The notes under the pieces were generated by a model, which worked only from the letters and a program-made list of their open reading frames with translations, did no database searches and was not told the DNA's origin. Below are positions 11,786 to 21,176 of a stretch of 64,000 nt of DNA, piece after piece (position 1 is the stretch's first letter; every line of letters starts with the position of its first letter). The position numbers were made by a program, and so were the translations under genes. This DNA comes from Vavraia culicis subsp. floridensis (lineage: Eukaryota; Microsporidia; Pleistophoridae): the NCBI RefSeq assembly GCF_000192795.1, contig NW_007360612.1, positions 1 to 64,000 of the forward strand. The letters are read 5' to 3'.

Positions 11786-11812
11786 ATGCCGCCACCCCTC
11801 AGAAAACGATGA
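11786..11812 (+). other. 8-codon upstream ORF overlapping the SmD3 start
   Basis: An ATG at 11786 opens a short frame (reads MPPPLRKR) whose TGA overlaps the SmD3 ATG as ATGA. It contains the CCCC start motif. If the mRNA begins upstream of it, it could affect initiation; if transcription starts at the C-run, it is not in the mRNA. Confidence 0.25.
11795..11798 (+). promoter_or_regulatory. CCCC start-associated motif of SmD3
   Basis: CCCC lies 10 nt before the ATG at 11809, the same spacing as for the VPS13-like gene. Confidence 0.4.
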
Positions 11813-12081
11813 AATTATCGGTGCCGCTCAAACTTTTGTACGAATGCGAAAACTTCCAGCTCACGGTGGAATTGGACAATGGAGTAAAAGTGACCGGAAA
11901 GCTGATGCAGATGGACGACCTCATGAATTTAACTCTGGATGACGTGGTATTAACAGAGGCAAATGGACATAACATCAAGGTAGAACGAATGATGGTACGT
12001 GGATCCTTGATCCAGTTTATTGTACTTCCTCCAATTTTGCGGCACAGTCCGTTTTTGAAAGCTGATGAAACGAGAGCCTAA
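11809..12081 (+). CDS. SMD3: Small nuclear ribonucleoprotein SmD3 (90 aa)
   Basis: The 90-residue protein is one Sm fold. Sm1 is at about 5-45 (VPLKLLYECENFQLTVEL, then GVKVTGKL and the DDLMNLTLDDV core) and Sm2 follows with VRGSLIQFIVLPP. The I/V-RGS-x-I-x-F-x-ILP pattern with a following LxxxPxLK is typical of SmD3 (RGSKIRFLILP, then LKNAPMLK). SmD3 is one of the seven ring proteins of spliceosomal U snRNPs. The Arg-Gly tail of animal and yeast SmD3 is missing: the protein ends about 10 residues after the Sm2 motif. Its presence implies that some splicing remains, though no intron was recognised here. Confidence 0.85.
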   Translation: MKLSVPLKLLYECENFQLTVELDNGVKVTGKLMQMDDLMNLTLDDVVLTEANGHNIKVERMMVRGSLIQFIVLPPILRHSPFLKADETRA

Positions 12082-12874
12082 TTAGGTCATCGCCAATTTT
12101 GGCAGGAAAGAAGAAATGTTCACATGTGGTCTTCTGTACAAAGTTATGCCAAATATTTTGCTAATATGATTCAGAAGATGGTCTGTTAGCAGCTGTCGAA
12201 ATTGTATTTTTCAGATTTTAATCGCTAGAATGAAACACATATCAAATATTTATTTGCCAAATAGCACAATAACGCAGCATAAAACAAGTAAAGAACAGTA
12301 TTTAGCGAAACTACTTCTATATCAACCATCAAGGTTGCACATTTTATGTTTGATACCTTGAGTTCCATTTTGATTTGACTTGAGCACCTGTTTCCTCACA
12401 TCGAACTATCTATAAGAACATAAATAAATGAACGCAGAATGAATTAGATAATAATATCCAGTTTGAAGAATGAAATATTTCGGAGTGTATACTATTATAT
12501 GGAATTCCTGTATTATTAACACAATGAAGTATGTCCATTATAGGTATACACTCTGTACTACTACCCATTTCTTGATGGAGCGGAAGGTTGAAACCGAACT
12601 ATCTTTCGTATGAAGTCTTATCATTATAAATACACGCTTCTCGACAGTTTTTTCTCCATGAACCGAACAGTAGTGTTCATGGTCGGTCTTGGTGGATCAA
12701 AAAATAAGTTATTTAGACACTGTAGCGTATGAAGTGATAAAACAATACATTTTCGGTGAAAAGCATGCACGTTTTTGTCTAATAATAAGTACTTAAACAT
12801 GCTACTTCATCACTGTATGGTACATTTGGCAAAGATATTGAACGATACAACGCTCCATCACATCACAGTGAAAG
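12082..12874. other. Intergenic region, nothing recognised
   Basis: AT-rich spacer between SmD3 and the convergent tail-anchored ORF; no feature found apart from the short ORF that follows at 12875. Confidence 0.45.
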
Positions 12875-12997
12875 ATGGCTTCCCGGTATTGGGATAGCGA
12901 CGAAGTCAGTCCGATATTTAAAAAAGCATTTAATGAAGAGACGATGCGCTACTTCTCGGTACTATTTTTTGTTTTGAAAGTGCAAATCATCGATTAA
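12875..12997 (+). CDS. Possible 40-aa ORF or first exon
   Basis: ATG at 12875 opens 40 codons beginning MASRYWDSDEVSPIFKK, with a protein-like acidic/aromatic composition unlike translated spacer. The last 12 codons overlap the 3' end of the convergent gene that ends at 12962. It may be a very small protein, an exon cut short by an unseen intron, or chance. I do not recognise it. Confidence 0.22.
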   Translation: MASRYWDSDEVSPIFKKAFNEETMRYFSVLFFVLKVQIID

Positions 12998-13585
12998 TTT
13001 GAACTGACCCTTTTCTACGATAACTACCAGAATTGAAACCACACAGAGGATTAAAACCAGTGTCATGAAGATAGAAAACATCTTTTTCCTGCTGATAGCG
13101 TGCATTTTTTTCTTCTTGTTGAACTTGAAACTGACCGACAGCGCATCAAGAGGATCCTCCTTGTGGAATATTTTGGTTCTGAAGCAGTTGCTGTCCAGAA
13201 AATCCCTGTATGATCCCATATACTCTGCCTTTAAGGGTGTTTCGGAATCATAGCAGAGCCTGAAAAAGCTCAGTTCTGTAATAGTTCGTTTGTAAATCGG
13301 GTCCTTGAAATTCTTAATCTGTATTTTCCGGCCCTTTGGCCCAATTACCATCTCAAATACGTATTTGCACAGCTGCCTTGCATCGTAGCAGAAATATATA
13401 CCACTTACGTTCACACCCTTGTCCTTTCTCATGCCCACACACCGTACGCGTGCCAGATAATAGTCCTGCGACTGCGAATGGGCCTCACTTATCAGGTCAA
13501 TAAATCGTTTTTGCGTGAATATTTCTGTCTGGCCTCCTTCAAGTGCACAACGTCTCGTACCCTCTTTTTCAAGAATCAGTGCCAT
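12962..13585 (-). CDS. Hypothetical tail-anchored-like membrane protein (207 aa)
   Basis: I do not recognise this protein. Residues 1-150 look like a soluble alpha/beta domain with six or seven scattered Cys. A Lys-rich patch (FKFNKKKKMHAISRKK, about 154-168) precedes a single hydrophobic segment at about 169-191 (MFSIFMTLVLILCVVSILVV), leaving a tail of about 16 residues. There is no N-terminal signal peptide, so the topology suggests a C-terminally anchored protein facing the cytosol. An in-frame stop lies upstream of the ATG at 13585, which limits the N-terminus. No C-run precedes this start. It could be a lineage-specific ER or plasma-membrane protein; that is inference. Confidence 0.7.
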   Translation of the reverse strand: MALILEKEGTRRCALEGGQTEIFTQKRFIDLISEAHSQSQDYYLARVRCVGMRKDKGVNVSGIYFCYDARQLCKYVFEMVIGPKGRKIQIKNFKDPIYKRTITELSFFRLCYDSETPLKAEYMGSYRDFLDSNCFRTKIFHKEDPLDALSVSFKFNKKKKMHAISRKKMFSIFMTLVLILCVVSILVVIVEKGQFKLIDDLHFQNKK

Positions 13586-15137
13586 TGCTGTTCTGATAGG
13601 CGAAGTATTTTATCTTTGTCTGCAACTTTGTGTAACAAAGTATGAATGAATCGACACATTTATGTTTCACTGATTACAAGCGATTGGTTCTTTGCGTGAG
13701 TGAAAAATGATCTTCTAAGAACAAATTATATGCTAAGAAATGAGGCAAAGAACTGCTTTTTTATAGTGTTCATGTGGCGCAACATGCACTTCATTATGGC
13801 TCTTCAGAATGATTCTGCCAGTTGTAACAACTTGTTTAAAAGAAAAAACATAAAGTATCACACGAAACACCGACCTGTAACAGAGATAAATACCTAAAAT
13901 ATATACATGTACATATTATGAACGAACTTAATGCTCATTTAATACTGATCGTAAAACAACACAGCTTACATAACTTTGTTTGATTTACATGTTTTAACTC
14001 ACCGTGTTACAAAACTCTAGTTATCATGATCTACTCTCAAAAATATGTTTATCTTCATAAAAGTGCTAAATAACACTGTTGCTCTTCGTTAACAAAGAGT
14101 ATAATTAATAACCTTACAAGCTGCGAAAAGACAAATGTCACAACGGAGCCACATCTACGAAAGATAGAATCGAAAGATTTGGATGGTTCCCGTGAACAGT
14201 ACTGACACAAAAGCCAATGTGCTAGTCGTTAAAACTGATCTGATAAAAGCGCCATAGGCAGGTATCTTGGAAATGTTGGTCAACACTAGCAAATTCACAG
14301 CAATATTCACCATATGATCGTTTGATCGCCGCTGTTCATGTCATCTCATAAAAGTTCGTATAGACTTAACAACCGAATGCACTCACAATATAAACAGGAA
14401 ATGATTTCAGGTGATAAAGGAGTTAAAAAATAGTTTGGTTATGTTTAATAGTGCATATCAGACCTAAGAGCCTTTAATTATCCTGTAAGAATACCTAATA
14501 TGGTCAAATTTCATCTTGTAGGTTACACCCTTTAGCGATGCGCTCCTAAAACTGAATTATTCCACCATATTACAATTTTTATCTCAGCCATGCATGTCAC
14601 ATATTTGTTTTTCTTATTTTTGTCAGCAGTATAATTTGTAACAGCGCTGTATTGATACCTGTGCTCTAGAGAGAAATAATGACCTAAGGCAGTGACCGTG
14701 GTCAGTTCTAGCGGACATAGAAATGTATTTTAAGTCAGTAATGCGTATGATTGGCAAAAAGACAATTTTTAATAGATAAGGTGTTCTTGCACTCTTTTAC
14801 TGCGCAAGGTAAAAATTTTTTTAGTTGTTGTGTAGGGAATACACGCATACAAAGGTATCAAAAAATGGTATATCATCAACGTTTTCTTAAATTCAGCAGT
14901 AAATCCGCAGCTTTCCTATGTTTCCAGAAGTATCATTCACCAAAATGAAGTTTTTAACAAAAAATGCACAATGCGAATAAATCGTCTGGCAATTTCATAT
15001 AATACCTGATAAAGACTTGTGTATAACTGACAAATAACGAATCGCTCAATTTCGCCACCAAACAAGATGTGTACGTTCTTTACAGCGCATTTTTACATCA
15101 ACAGATAATACAGACAAACCATAAAAACCAAATTTAT
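13586..15137. other. Intergenic region, nothing recognised
   Basis: 1.55 kb of AT-rich spacer. The open stretches at 13700-13897 and 14751-14948 have no recognisable protein features. Confidence 0.5.
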
Positions 15138-17057
15138 TTATTTCTTGGCTGTTCGCCATGATTCCCCCTTTCTAATTTCTTTTTCAGGTTTTTCATCTGG
15201 GCTGCTCAAATTTGATGCACTGTGTAAACCTACGTTCTTGCTCTGAGAAGTCTGGTCCACAGCACCTGCATCTACAAAATCTTTTCTAACAAATTTGTAC
15301 ACCTTGCTCTCATCAGCGGTGCTAACATCTTTGCTGGCAGGCTTTCTTATCTTAGATGGTTCGTAAAAAGCTGATCGAGATGTGTCCTTTGACTCAAAAG
15401 ACAAGGACTGCGGTTTCTTAGATGGCTCGTAAAAAGTCGATCGAGACGTGTCCTTTGACTCAAAAGATGTAGGCATTGGCTTTCTTATACTCGACGGATC
15501 ATATATATTCGGATTGACCGCTTCTTTTGGTTCAAAAGCTGGGGTCTCGCGCGTAAACTTAGGTGGCTGATATACGCTGCCCTCAGCTGGCTTACTATAC
15601 CCCACACTAGGCTTATAAACACTCTCTGTTTTGAATGATTCGGGAGTAGCAGTTCGCCATGAGCCTTTAATCACCCTAGCTTCGTCCTGTCTGGCAGCGA
15701 CCGGTTGATAACTCTTTTGTTTTCTTTCTTCATATTTCTTAAGCACCTCAACTATCTCATCTTTTCTTTGCTCATACAATCCCCTCAGTCTTTCCTTCTT
15801 TTCAAAGTCTCTCTGAAAATCCATGTCAAGCTGGCACTGCCGCAATTCTAAATCATTAGGATCATCAACCAGCTGTGTTTTTATTTGGTAAATGCGAAAA
15901 AGATTGAAATTCTTCGTAAATCGATCCTCCCAGATCTTCTTCTCTTCCTTTACCATTTCACCACGATTTTCTTCCCTATCACTTGCCACAAGCGTCTCTT
16001 TTATCATCTTTTCTCGCTTTAGGTTCTCTTTAATTCTGATCGCTTCAACATTCCGCGTCACCACAGAGTCTTTTTGATCCTTCATTCCCTTTAAAATTTC
16101 GAATACCTTCGCTGAATTACTTTTCTTGCTGTAAGTTCCGTCAAATATCAAAATTCCATCGTCAAGCGAAAAGTTAAAATTGTTGAGCCTGAGGAAAGAG
16201 ATAAATATGAGCATTTCATTGTCGCATTCAAATGTTTTTTTGGCATTCTCTCGGTAAAACACGAAATTGTCTAAACATTCTTCATTTAGCTGGAGCAATA
16301 CGTCCTGCTCGTATTCAATATTCTTAGCTTCCTGCTGGAATGTACGCGAGTTAACGCTAGGAAGACCGCAGAACATCTTGCTGTGCTCTTCTTCGCAGTC
16401 TTTCAAATGCATAAGATCTGCAAGCGCCTGCACATACTTTTCCCTTAAATTTACCTTTTTGTCGATACAAATCAGCCGATAAAGGGCGTTCACGGCAGAG
16501 AATATGCATCCTCTGCTCAAAAATATATTAAAAAGCATTGAAAAGTACAAAATGGTGTTCTTCTTGAACGGAAACTTGTTCACAATGGCTATCAGATCGG
16601 CCACAATGTCCAGCAACGTAAAACACTCATATAACGCGTCAGCATCGTAAAGCTTGTAACTTAGCTCAACCAGATTGTTTATCTCGTCCAGCAGGTCATT
16701 TGAATTGTATTTCTGCACCTTCTTTCTGAAGAACAGCAACTGCTGATAAATCTGACCAAGTGCTTCTCTCTGTAAAAAAATGTAGTTATCAAACGAGTTC
16801 GCGCTGTCAAATATCTGCCTAAACACCGTATTGAATGTTTTGTTGGCGCCTCGTAGCAGAAAATTGAACGATATGAAGAATTTCAGATGGTCCATATCGT
16901 TAAACTGCGCCACTATCTCCTCAATCAAGAAATGAAACTCTCGATTTGTCAACGAGTTTGATTCTCTAAGCATCTGCTCTCTCAAGCCATTGGCCGCTCT
17001 CTTGTCGTTTAAATCTACTTTTCTAAGCAGTTCAACGTATTTATCGCTATTTCTCAT
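15138..17057 (-). CDS. Translation initiation factor eIF3 subunit a (at least 639 aa)
   Basis: Residues about 140-200 (LLDIVADL..., then LYFSMLFNIFLSRG and ALYRLICIDKK) align with the eIF3a stretch in which a YY-KVS-VFWKSGN segment is followed by LHRLYHLS. A PCI-type helical region is followed by a long Lys/Glu-rich coiled-coil-like stretch (about 340-450) and a low-complexity C-terminus. The tail has 20-residue repeats built on FESKDTSRS (near 534 and 554) and two (E/G)SWRTA boxes. eIF3a scaffolds the eIF3 complex on the 40S subunit. The first ATG in frame is at 17057, but the frame stays open upstream to 17120 and those residues also resemble eIF3a, so the true start may be further 5'. The stop overlaps AATAAA. 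Confidence 0.65.
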   Translation of the reverse strand: MRNSDKYVELLRKVDLNDKRAANGLREQMLRESNSLTNREFHFLIEEIVAQFNDMDHLKFFISFNFLLRGANKTFNTVFRQIFDSANSFDNYIFLQREALGQIYQQLLFFRKKVQKYNSNDLLDEINNLVELSYKLYDADALYECFTLLDIVADLIAIVNKFPFKKNTILYFSMLFNIFLSRGCIFSAVNALYRLICIDKKVNLREKYVQALADLMHLKDCEEEHSKMFCGLPSVNSRTFQQEAKNIEYEQDVLLQLNEECLDNFVFYRENAKKTFECDNEMLIFISFLRLNNFNFSLDDGILIFDGTYSKKSNSAKVFEILKGMKDQKDSVVTRNVEAIRIKENLKREKMIKETLVASDREENRGEMVKEEKKIWEDRFTKNFNLFRIYQIKTQLVDDPNDLELRQCQLDMDFQRDFEKKERLRGLYEQRKDEIVEVLKKYEERKQKSYQPVAARQDEARVIKGSWRTATPESFKTESVYKPSVGYSKPAEGSVYQPPKFTRETPAFEPKEAVNPNIYDPSSIRKPMPTSFESKDTSRSTFYEPSKKPQSLSFESKDTSRSAFYEPSKIRKPASKDVSTADESKVYKFVRKDFVDAGAVDQTSQSKNVGLHSASNLSSPDEKPEKEIRKGESWRTAKK

Positions 17058-17120
17058 CAAATCTACTGCGGCGTCTAGCTCTTCGTGTTTTGTGCCCTTC
17101 CAAGATTTTTTTAATAAATT
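17058..17120 (-). other. In-frame upstream extension of eIF3a without an ATG
   Basis: Between the stop at 17121-17123 and the first ATG (17057) lie 21 open codons. They begin NLLKKSWKGTKHEELDAA and run into VDLM. This resembles the conserved eIF3a N-terminus (NALKRA..., GKKQPALD, DVM). It suggests a non-ATG start, a short upstream exon, or a frameshift in the sequence. No GT...AG pair that would fix the frame was evident. Confidence 0.35.
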
Positions 17121-18251
17121 TTATTTTTCAGACCAAACTTTTGCGTAACAGCTGCCGATTATGGAGCAAAGAACGACATAAACAGCTTGGTTTGTCGCGG
17201 TAAGTTATCATGTCTAGCCTTGCAACCGCTCTGAGTGTCTAAACGGTATCATAAACAACTCCATCTCATCAGCAACACATTTACAAAACAAATGTCATTG
17301 ATAGCAGTGACAACATTTTCGCAAAACGAAGATCAAAGCGCAGTTTAATTTTATAGGTCAAATAAAGAATTATCATTGCTGGGCACGCGGTAGGGTAGTT
17401 TGTCTTTTAATACGATATTCTAAAACACCTTTGTACCTGTGTTAGGTCTGATATGTTCCGTTTGTGGACTAATAATGAGCTATGACGCGTTAAAACATCG
17501 TACTTGCATCTTAAGCAAATTTCTGGTCAGTTAAATCACCGTATCGATGGTGTGATGTGCATAACGAGTATTTTGCAGCGATAATCATGTCTTCATACCA
17601 TTTCACTGTGCAAAGAGCCTTTCAGCGTGAGATGCTATCCGATGATAGCTTTTAACACACACCACCCAGAACTGAGCATTTTTTCGCAAATTTTACCGAT
17701 CCCTCAATGCTTAATCAATTCTTCTTGGAATACACAGAAGCACTGGGAAAATCCTTCATTCTCGCAACAACTACGACCTTTCTTAGGAACGTTATCAGTT
17801 TAAAAAATCGTAAGTGTAACTCTTTAATTATGGCGGCATACCAGGGATATTCATCCAATCTGTGCGTTCAAGTAATTTACAGACATCTACATTTATGATC
17901 AATTCGATGTTCTCCTGCATTTTTCTTCATTATTACAAGGTGCGGTACCCGTACTTTTGTGCGTATTTGCTTGGTGAAATTGTGAACCACCTGAGGTACG
18001 GTTTGAGATATGCGTTGAAGACCGGCATTTACAGTGCTTTTGTTTCTTCAGTAAGTGATAAGCTATTGAATTAGAAAGCTCTGGTAGGAGAAATAACGGA
18101 AAAGCTCGAGCAGAATAAAAATAGTTTTACCTTTGTATTGCATCATGAATATTTTGTTGTTCCGTTGATTGCATGTTCATTGATTTTTACCATGAGAAGA
18201 AAAACATCTGCGTTTTATTACGGCATCGTTTTCGTTGCACATTCCGCTGTG
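17121..18251. other. Intergenic region, nothing recognised
   Basis: Spacer upstream of eIF3a and of the 51-bp array. An ATG at 17179 (minus) opens MSFFAP and then a stop; it is noted because eIF3a proteins begin in a similar way, but it is out of frame with the eIF3a ORF. Confidence 0.4.
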
Positions 18252-18645
18252 CATTTTTGTGCACGGACAGGAGCGTTGTTGCCTGTCACGATAAGACCAT
18301 TTCATTTTTGTACACGGACAGGAGCGTTGTTGCCTGCCACGATAAGACCATTTCATTTTTGTACACGGACAGGAGCGTTGTTGCCTGCCACAATAAGACC
18401 ATTTCATTTTTGTGTACGGACAGGAGCGTTGTTGCCTGCCACAATAAGACCATTTCATTTTTGTGTACGGACAGGAGCGTTGTTGCCTGCCACAATAAGA
18501 CCATTTCATTTTTGTACACGGACAGGAGCGTTGTTGCCTGCCACGATAAGACCATTTCATTTTTGTACACGGACAGGAGCGTTGTTGCCTGCCATAATAA
18601 GACCATTTCATTTTTGTGTACGGACAGGAGCGTTGTTGCCTACTA
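18252..18645. repeat. 51-bp minisatellite, about 8 copies, each with an inverted repeat
   Basis: Units start at 18263, 18314, 18365, 18416, 18467, 18518, 18569 and 18620 (ACGGACAGGAGCGTTGTTGC...). The last unit decays near 18640. Each holds GACAGG, a 10-nt loop and CCTGTC or CCTGCC, a potential hairpin. The copies differ at a few positions that alternate between the same variants (GTACA/GTGTA, CGATAA/CAATAA). The multiple-of-three period creates four overlapping open frames on both strands. The array ends about 330 bp before the SNARE start. Confidence 0.92.
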
Positions 18646-18976
18646 ACATAAAATACCTTTTTCCACACTTGCCATGGCCTGCATGTAGTATGTCAAGAAC
18701 CGAAGTATCGTAAATAATATTCCTGTTTTGAATAAATCTAACAAATTACTCACTTGGTAGCAAAAACAATTTCACCTAAACATAAGCACTTCGCTACAAA
18801 ATCCGGTCTACCCAGTTTGTACAGTTGATGCAGCAGCTAACAGACACGTATAAAATCACACATACGACATTTCATACGAACAATCATTTGGAACGTAGTA
18901 TCTGCTGCTATGTAGTGATATATTGAATGCTTTTCCGCTATGCATTCTATCCGCATTTAACGATTCGCTACATTAA

Positions 18977-18980
18977 CCCC
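18977..18980 (+). promoter_or_regulatory. CCCC start-associated motif that selects the SNARE start
   Basis: CCCC directly abuts the ATG at 18981. The frame is open from an ATG at 18927, but this signal and the N-peptide that begins at 18981 favour the downstream start. Confidence 0.5.
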
Positions 18981-19709
18981 ATGAACAGAACAGGGGAGTA
19001 TCTGAATTTCACACGGACAAGCAGTTATGATGGGAGTGATACCAAGAATAGATATGGCGAGCGTGAACAGGGAAAAAAAGACGGTGAACAAAAGAATTTT
19101 TACGACAGCGTGTACCAAAATATACAAAACTTCAATACAAATGTTGCAACATACACAAGTCTGCTCAAGAAGGAGCAGGAGTTCAACAAACTGCAAAGAG
19201 AAACGATTGATCTGTTCAAGATGATTGAGCTAGAATCTAACAATGATTTGAAGATGCACTTCGAGGGAATTAAAAAAATTATTATGACAAAACTTGCTGA
19301 CAAAAATGCTGAGATACAGAGCAAAAAAAGACGATTTATTAATAAGAACATACATTTGGAACCTGAAAAGCCTTTTGTGTATCTGAACGCGCACCAAGAT
19401 AGGAATTTGGAAATGGAAAATAAGATGATAATGAAGGAGACTCAGTCTCTTGACTACCAAATGAAACAGACTAGGAAGTCTCTGCAAGAGATCAAACATA
19501 TACAAGATCAGATAAATCTGAACTTGAATGTACAGAACGAAAGCATCGACCAGATATTCAATAAGTCTAAGTCTATCAGTGAAAACGTAAAGGGTGGCAA
19601 CAAGTACCTGAAGATGGGAAAAGAGAAAAGAAGACTGATGAGGCGGGCCCTATTCATATGGTTGTTATGTATATCATTCATTTTATTGTTTTTGCATTGG
19701 CACTACTGA
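18981..19709 (+). CDS. ER/Golgi Qa-SNARE, Ufe1/syntaxin-18 or Sed5/syntaxin-5 type (242 aa)
   Basis: The C-terminus has a SNARE heptad region (about 150-212) with the zero-layer Gln at about 185 (NVQNESIDQIF), then NVKGGNKYL, a basic linker (KEKRRLMRR) and one membrane segment at about 223-240 ending LLFLHWHY. Syntaxin-18/Ufe1 ends in the same way (ENIKEGN, then LLFLDWY). The N-terminus, MNRTGEYLNF, matches the D-R-T-x-E-F peptide by which Sed5/syntaxin 5 binds Sly1. The middle is helical. Qa-SNAREs drive membrane fusion; this type works between ER and Golgi. A Sly1-type protein is encoded at 31620. Start 18981 is chosen because CCCC abuts it and the N-peptide must be N-terminal. Mixed features leave Ufe1 versus Sed5 open. 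Confidence 0.8.
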   Translation: MNRTGEYLNFTRTSSYDGSDTKNRYGEREQGKKDGEQKNFYDSVYQNIQNFNTNVATYTSLLKKEQEFNKLQRETIDLFKMIELESNNDLKMHFEGIKKIIMTKLADKNAEIQSKKRRFINKNIHLEPEKPFVYLNAHQDRNLEMENKMIMKETQSLDYQMKQTRKSLQEIKHIQDQINLNLNVQNESIDQIFNKSKSISENVKGGNKYLKMGKEKRRLMRRALFIWLLCISFILLFLHWHY

Positions 19710-21176
19710 GCTTTTATCCGTGCTGATCTTGTTAACACGACATCTGCCATTTCTATATTAAAGATTTGTTAGAAAAGACAAGATTTTCGGTTTACTAGCT
19801 GGAGTCGACATGAGTTAACTCCTGAACCCGTTGATCTTCAGAGGTTACTCTTTCAACATGACGATGCCTTCGGTTCATAGTAGGACATTTCCATTTCCGA
19901 CGTTAAGATTTACTGGCAATCAGAGATTTACCAAGAGTTATGTTATGAAATACCTTTTTGCGATAAAGAATCGCACCATTGTGGATACCATTTCGAATTG
20001 ACGATTCTCATCCCTGGACCATGCTTTCCATCAGGATGCCTTCGTTGTTTTATAACTTGCGTCTCGAACATTTCCACGAACTTGCCTGTTAGGACGAATT
20101 TGGGTCCGAGCTTACAAGCAGAGAGGCCAGTTTCTTTGCTCGGCCCGGACCTTACAAGCAGAAAAGCCAGTTTCTCCGCTCGGCCCGGACCTTACAAGCA
20201 GAAAGGCCAGTTTCTCCGCTCGGCCCGGACCTTACAAGCAGAAACAAGGTTGCACCGGTCTTGATTTTGACATGATTTCAATACCGAAGTGAAAACAAGC
20301 ACAGTTTGACATGGACTGACAATTTAGAATGATATAATCTTAGCTAACCTAGGCTATTGCAGTGGTACGAATGATCATTTCAGGTTACATTCATAATTAA
20401 AAATTGCTACGTTGTGTAATCTATCTAAACAACAAAAGTTCCTAATTGTTGTAGAAGAACATATGTGTAATTTATTGTTGCTTTCTTTTTTTATCTTTTA
20501 CAAATGGTACGTGGTGAACCGATCATTTCAAGGATACGCACAAAAGAGCATCATTTGCTGCGCCACAGGTACACAACCTTAACATTGCTTTAATACGTCC
20601 ATATGCGCAGTAGATAACGAAGATGGTTTGTTACACTAAAAGTCGTTGGTTAGTACCTCATCAATCCCGAACAAACACATTTTTCTGATCAAGCACACAA
20701 AATTAACTTAACACGCAACCAACAGATAAACACAACTTACGTCGTGGAATGTGGTGTAACTCAGCCGGTGAGTAAATTTGCAAACCAGTTTCGCACATAA
20801 GATAATCTGGTTCATTAAACACTCGCTACCACGAATCGATAGACATTGCAACGTTCGCGTCTTTTCAAATTATACCGATCATAAGGCTGAGGAGCAAGCG
20901 CAACATCAATAACAAACCCTAAACGGCTCATAACACGTTTTACCAGGAATCAGAGATACTTTGGAACAGAACACTACAACAATATACGAGAGCAGAAGAT
21001 TAAGAAAATTTTATAAACCAAGAAATCGCACAAGCTGCCAATACTGGCAGATAATTCACACGATCTGTACGACAGAAAAAGAAGGATTTATCAAATTATA
21101 GAAACTACGCGTACAACCGCTTTATCGTATGGATCAATAGATGCAACAAACAATTGTGAGATCGCTGGCGCTATAC
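19710..21176. other. Intergenic region holding a 40-bp minisatellite
   Basis: Apart from the array at 20111-20244 no gene is supported. A TAACTCAGCCGG word near 20758 recalls a tRNA A box, but no cloverleaf forms around it. Confidence 0.5.
20111..20244. repeat. 40-bp GC-rich minisatellite, 3 full copies plus a partial
   Basis: Units begin CTTACAAGCAGA at 20111, 20151, 20191 and 20231 (partial). Each contains two GGCC palindromes about 22 nt apart (AGGCCAG and TCGGCCCGG), although the second copy has AGCC at the first site. It lies about 400 bp downstream of the SNARE gene and is clearly more GC-rich than its flanks. Confidence 0.9.

Noticed and set aside
17121..17180. A standard intron joining MSFFAP at 17179 to the eIF3a frame
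   Set aside because: No GTAAGT-like donor and suitable AG acceptor were found that restore the frame, so I report only the open upstream frame.
18138..18713. Overlapping ORFs of 106-191 aa on both strands
   Set aside because: Created by the 51-bp array, whose period is a multiple of three; no domain, and no single frame is favoured.
20758..20840. tRNA gene suggested by TAACTCAGCCGG near an inexact T-loop-like TTC
   Set aside because: Acceptor and T stems do not pair, so no cloverleaf can be drawn.
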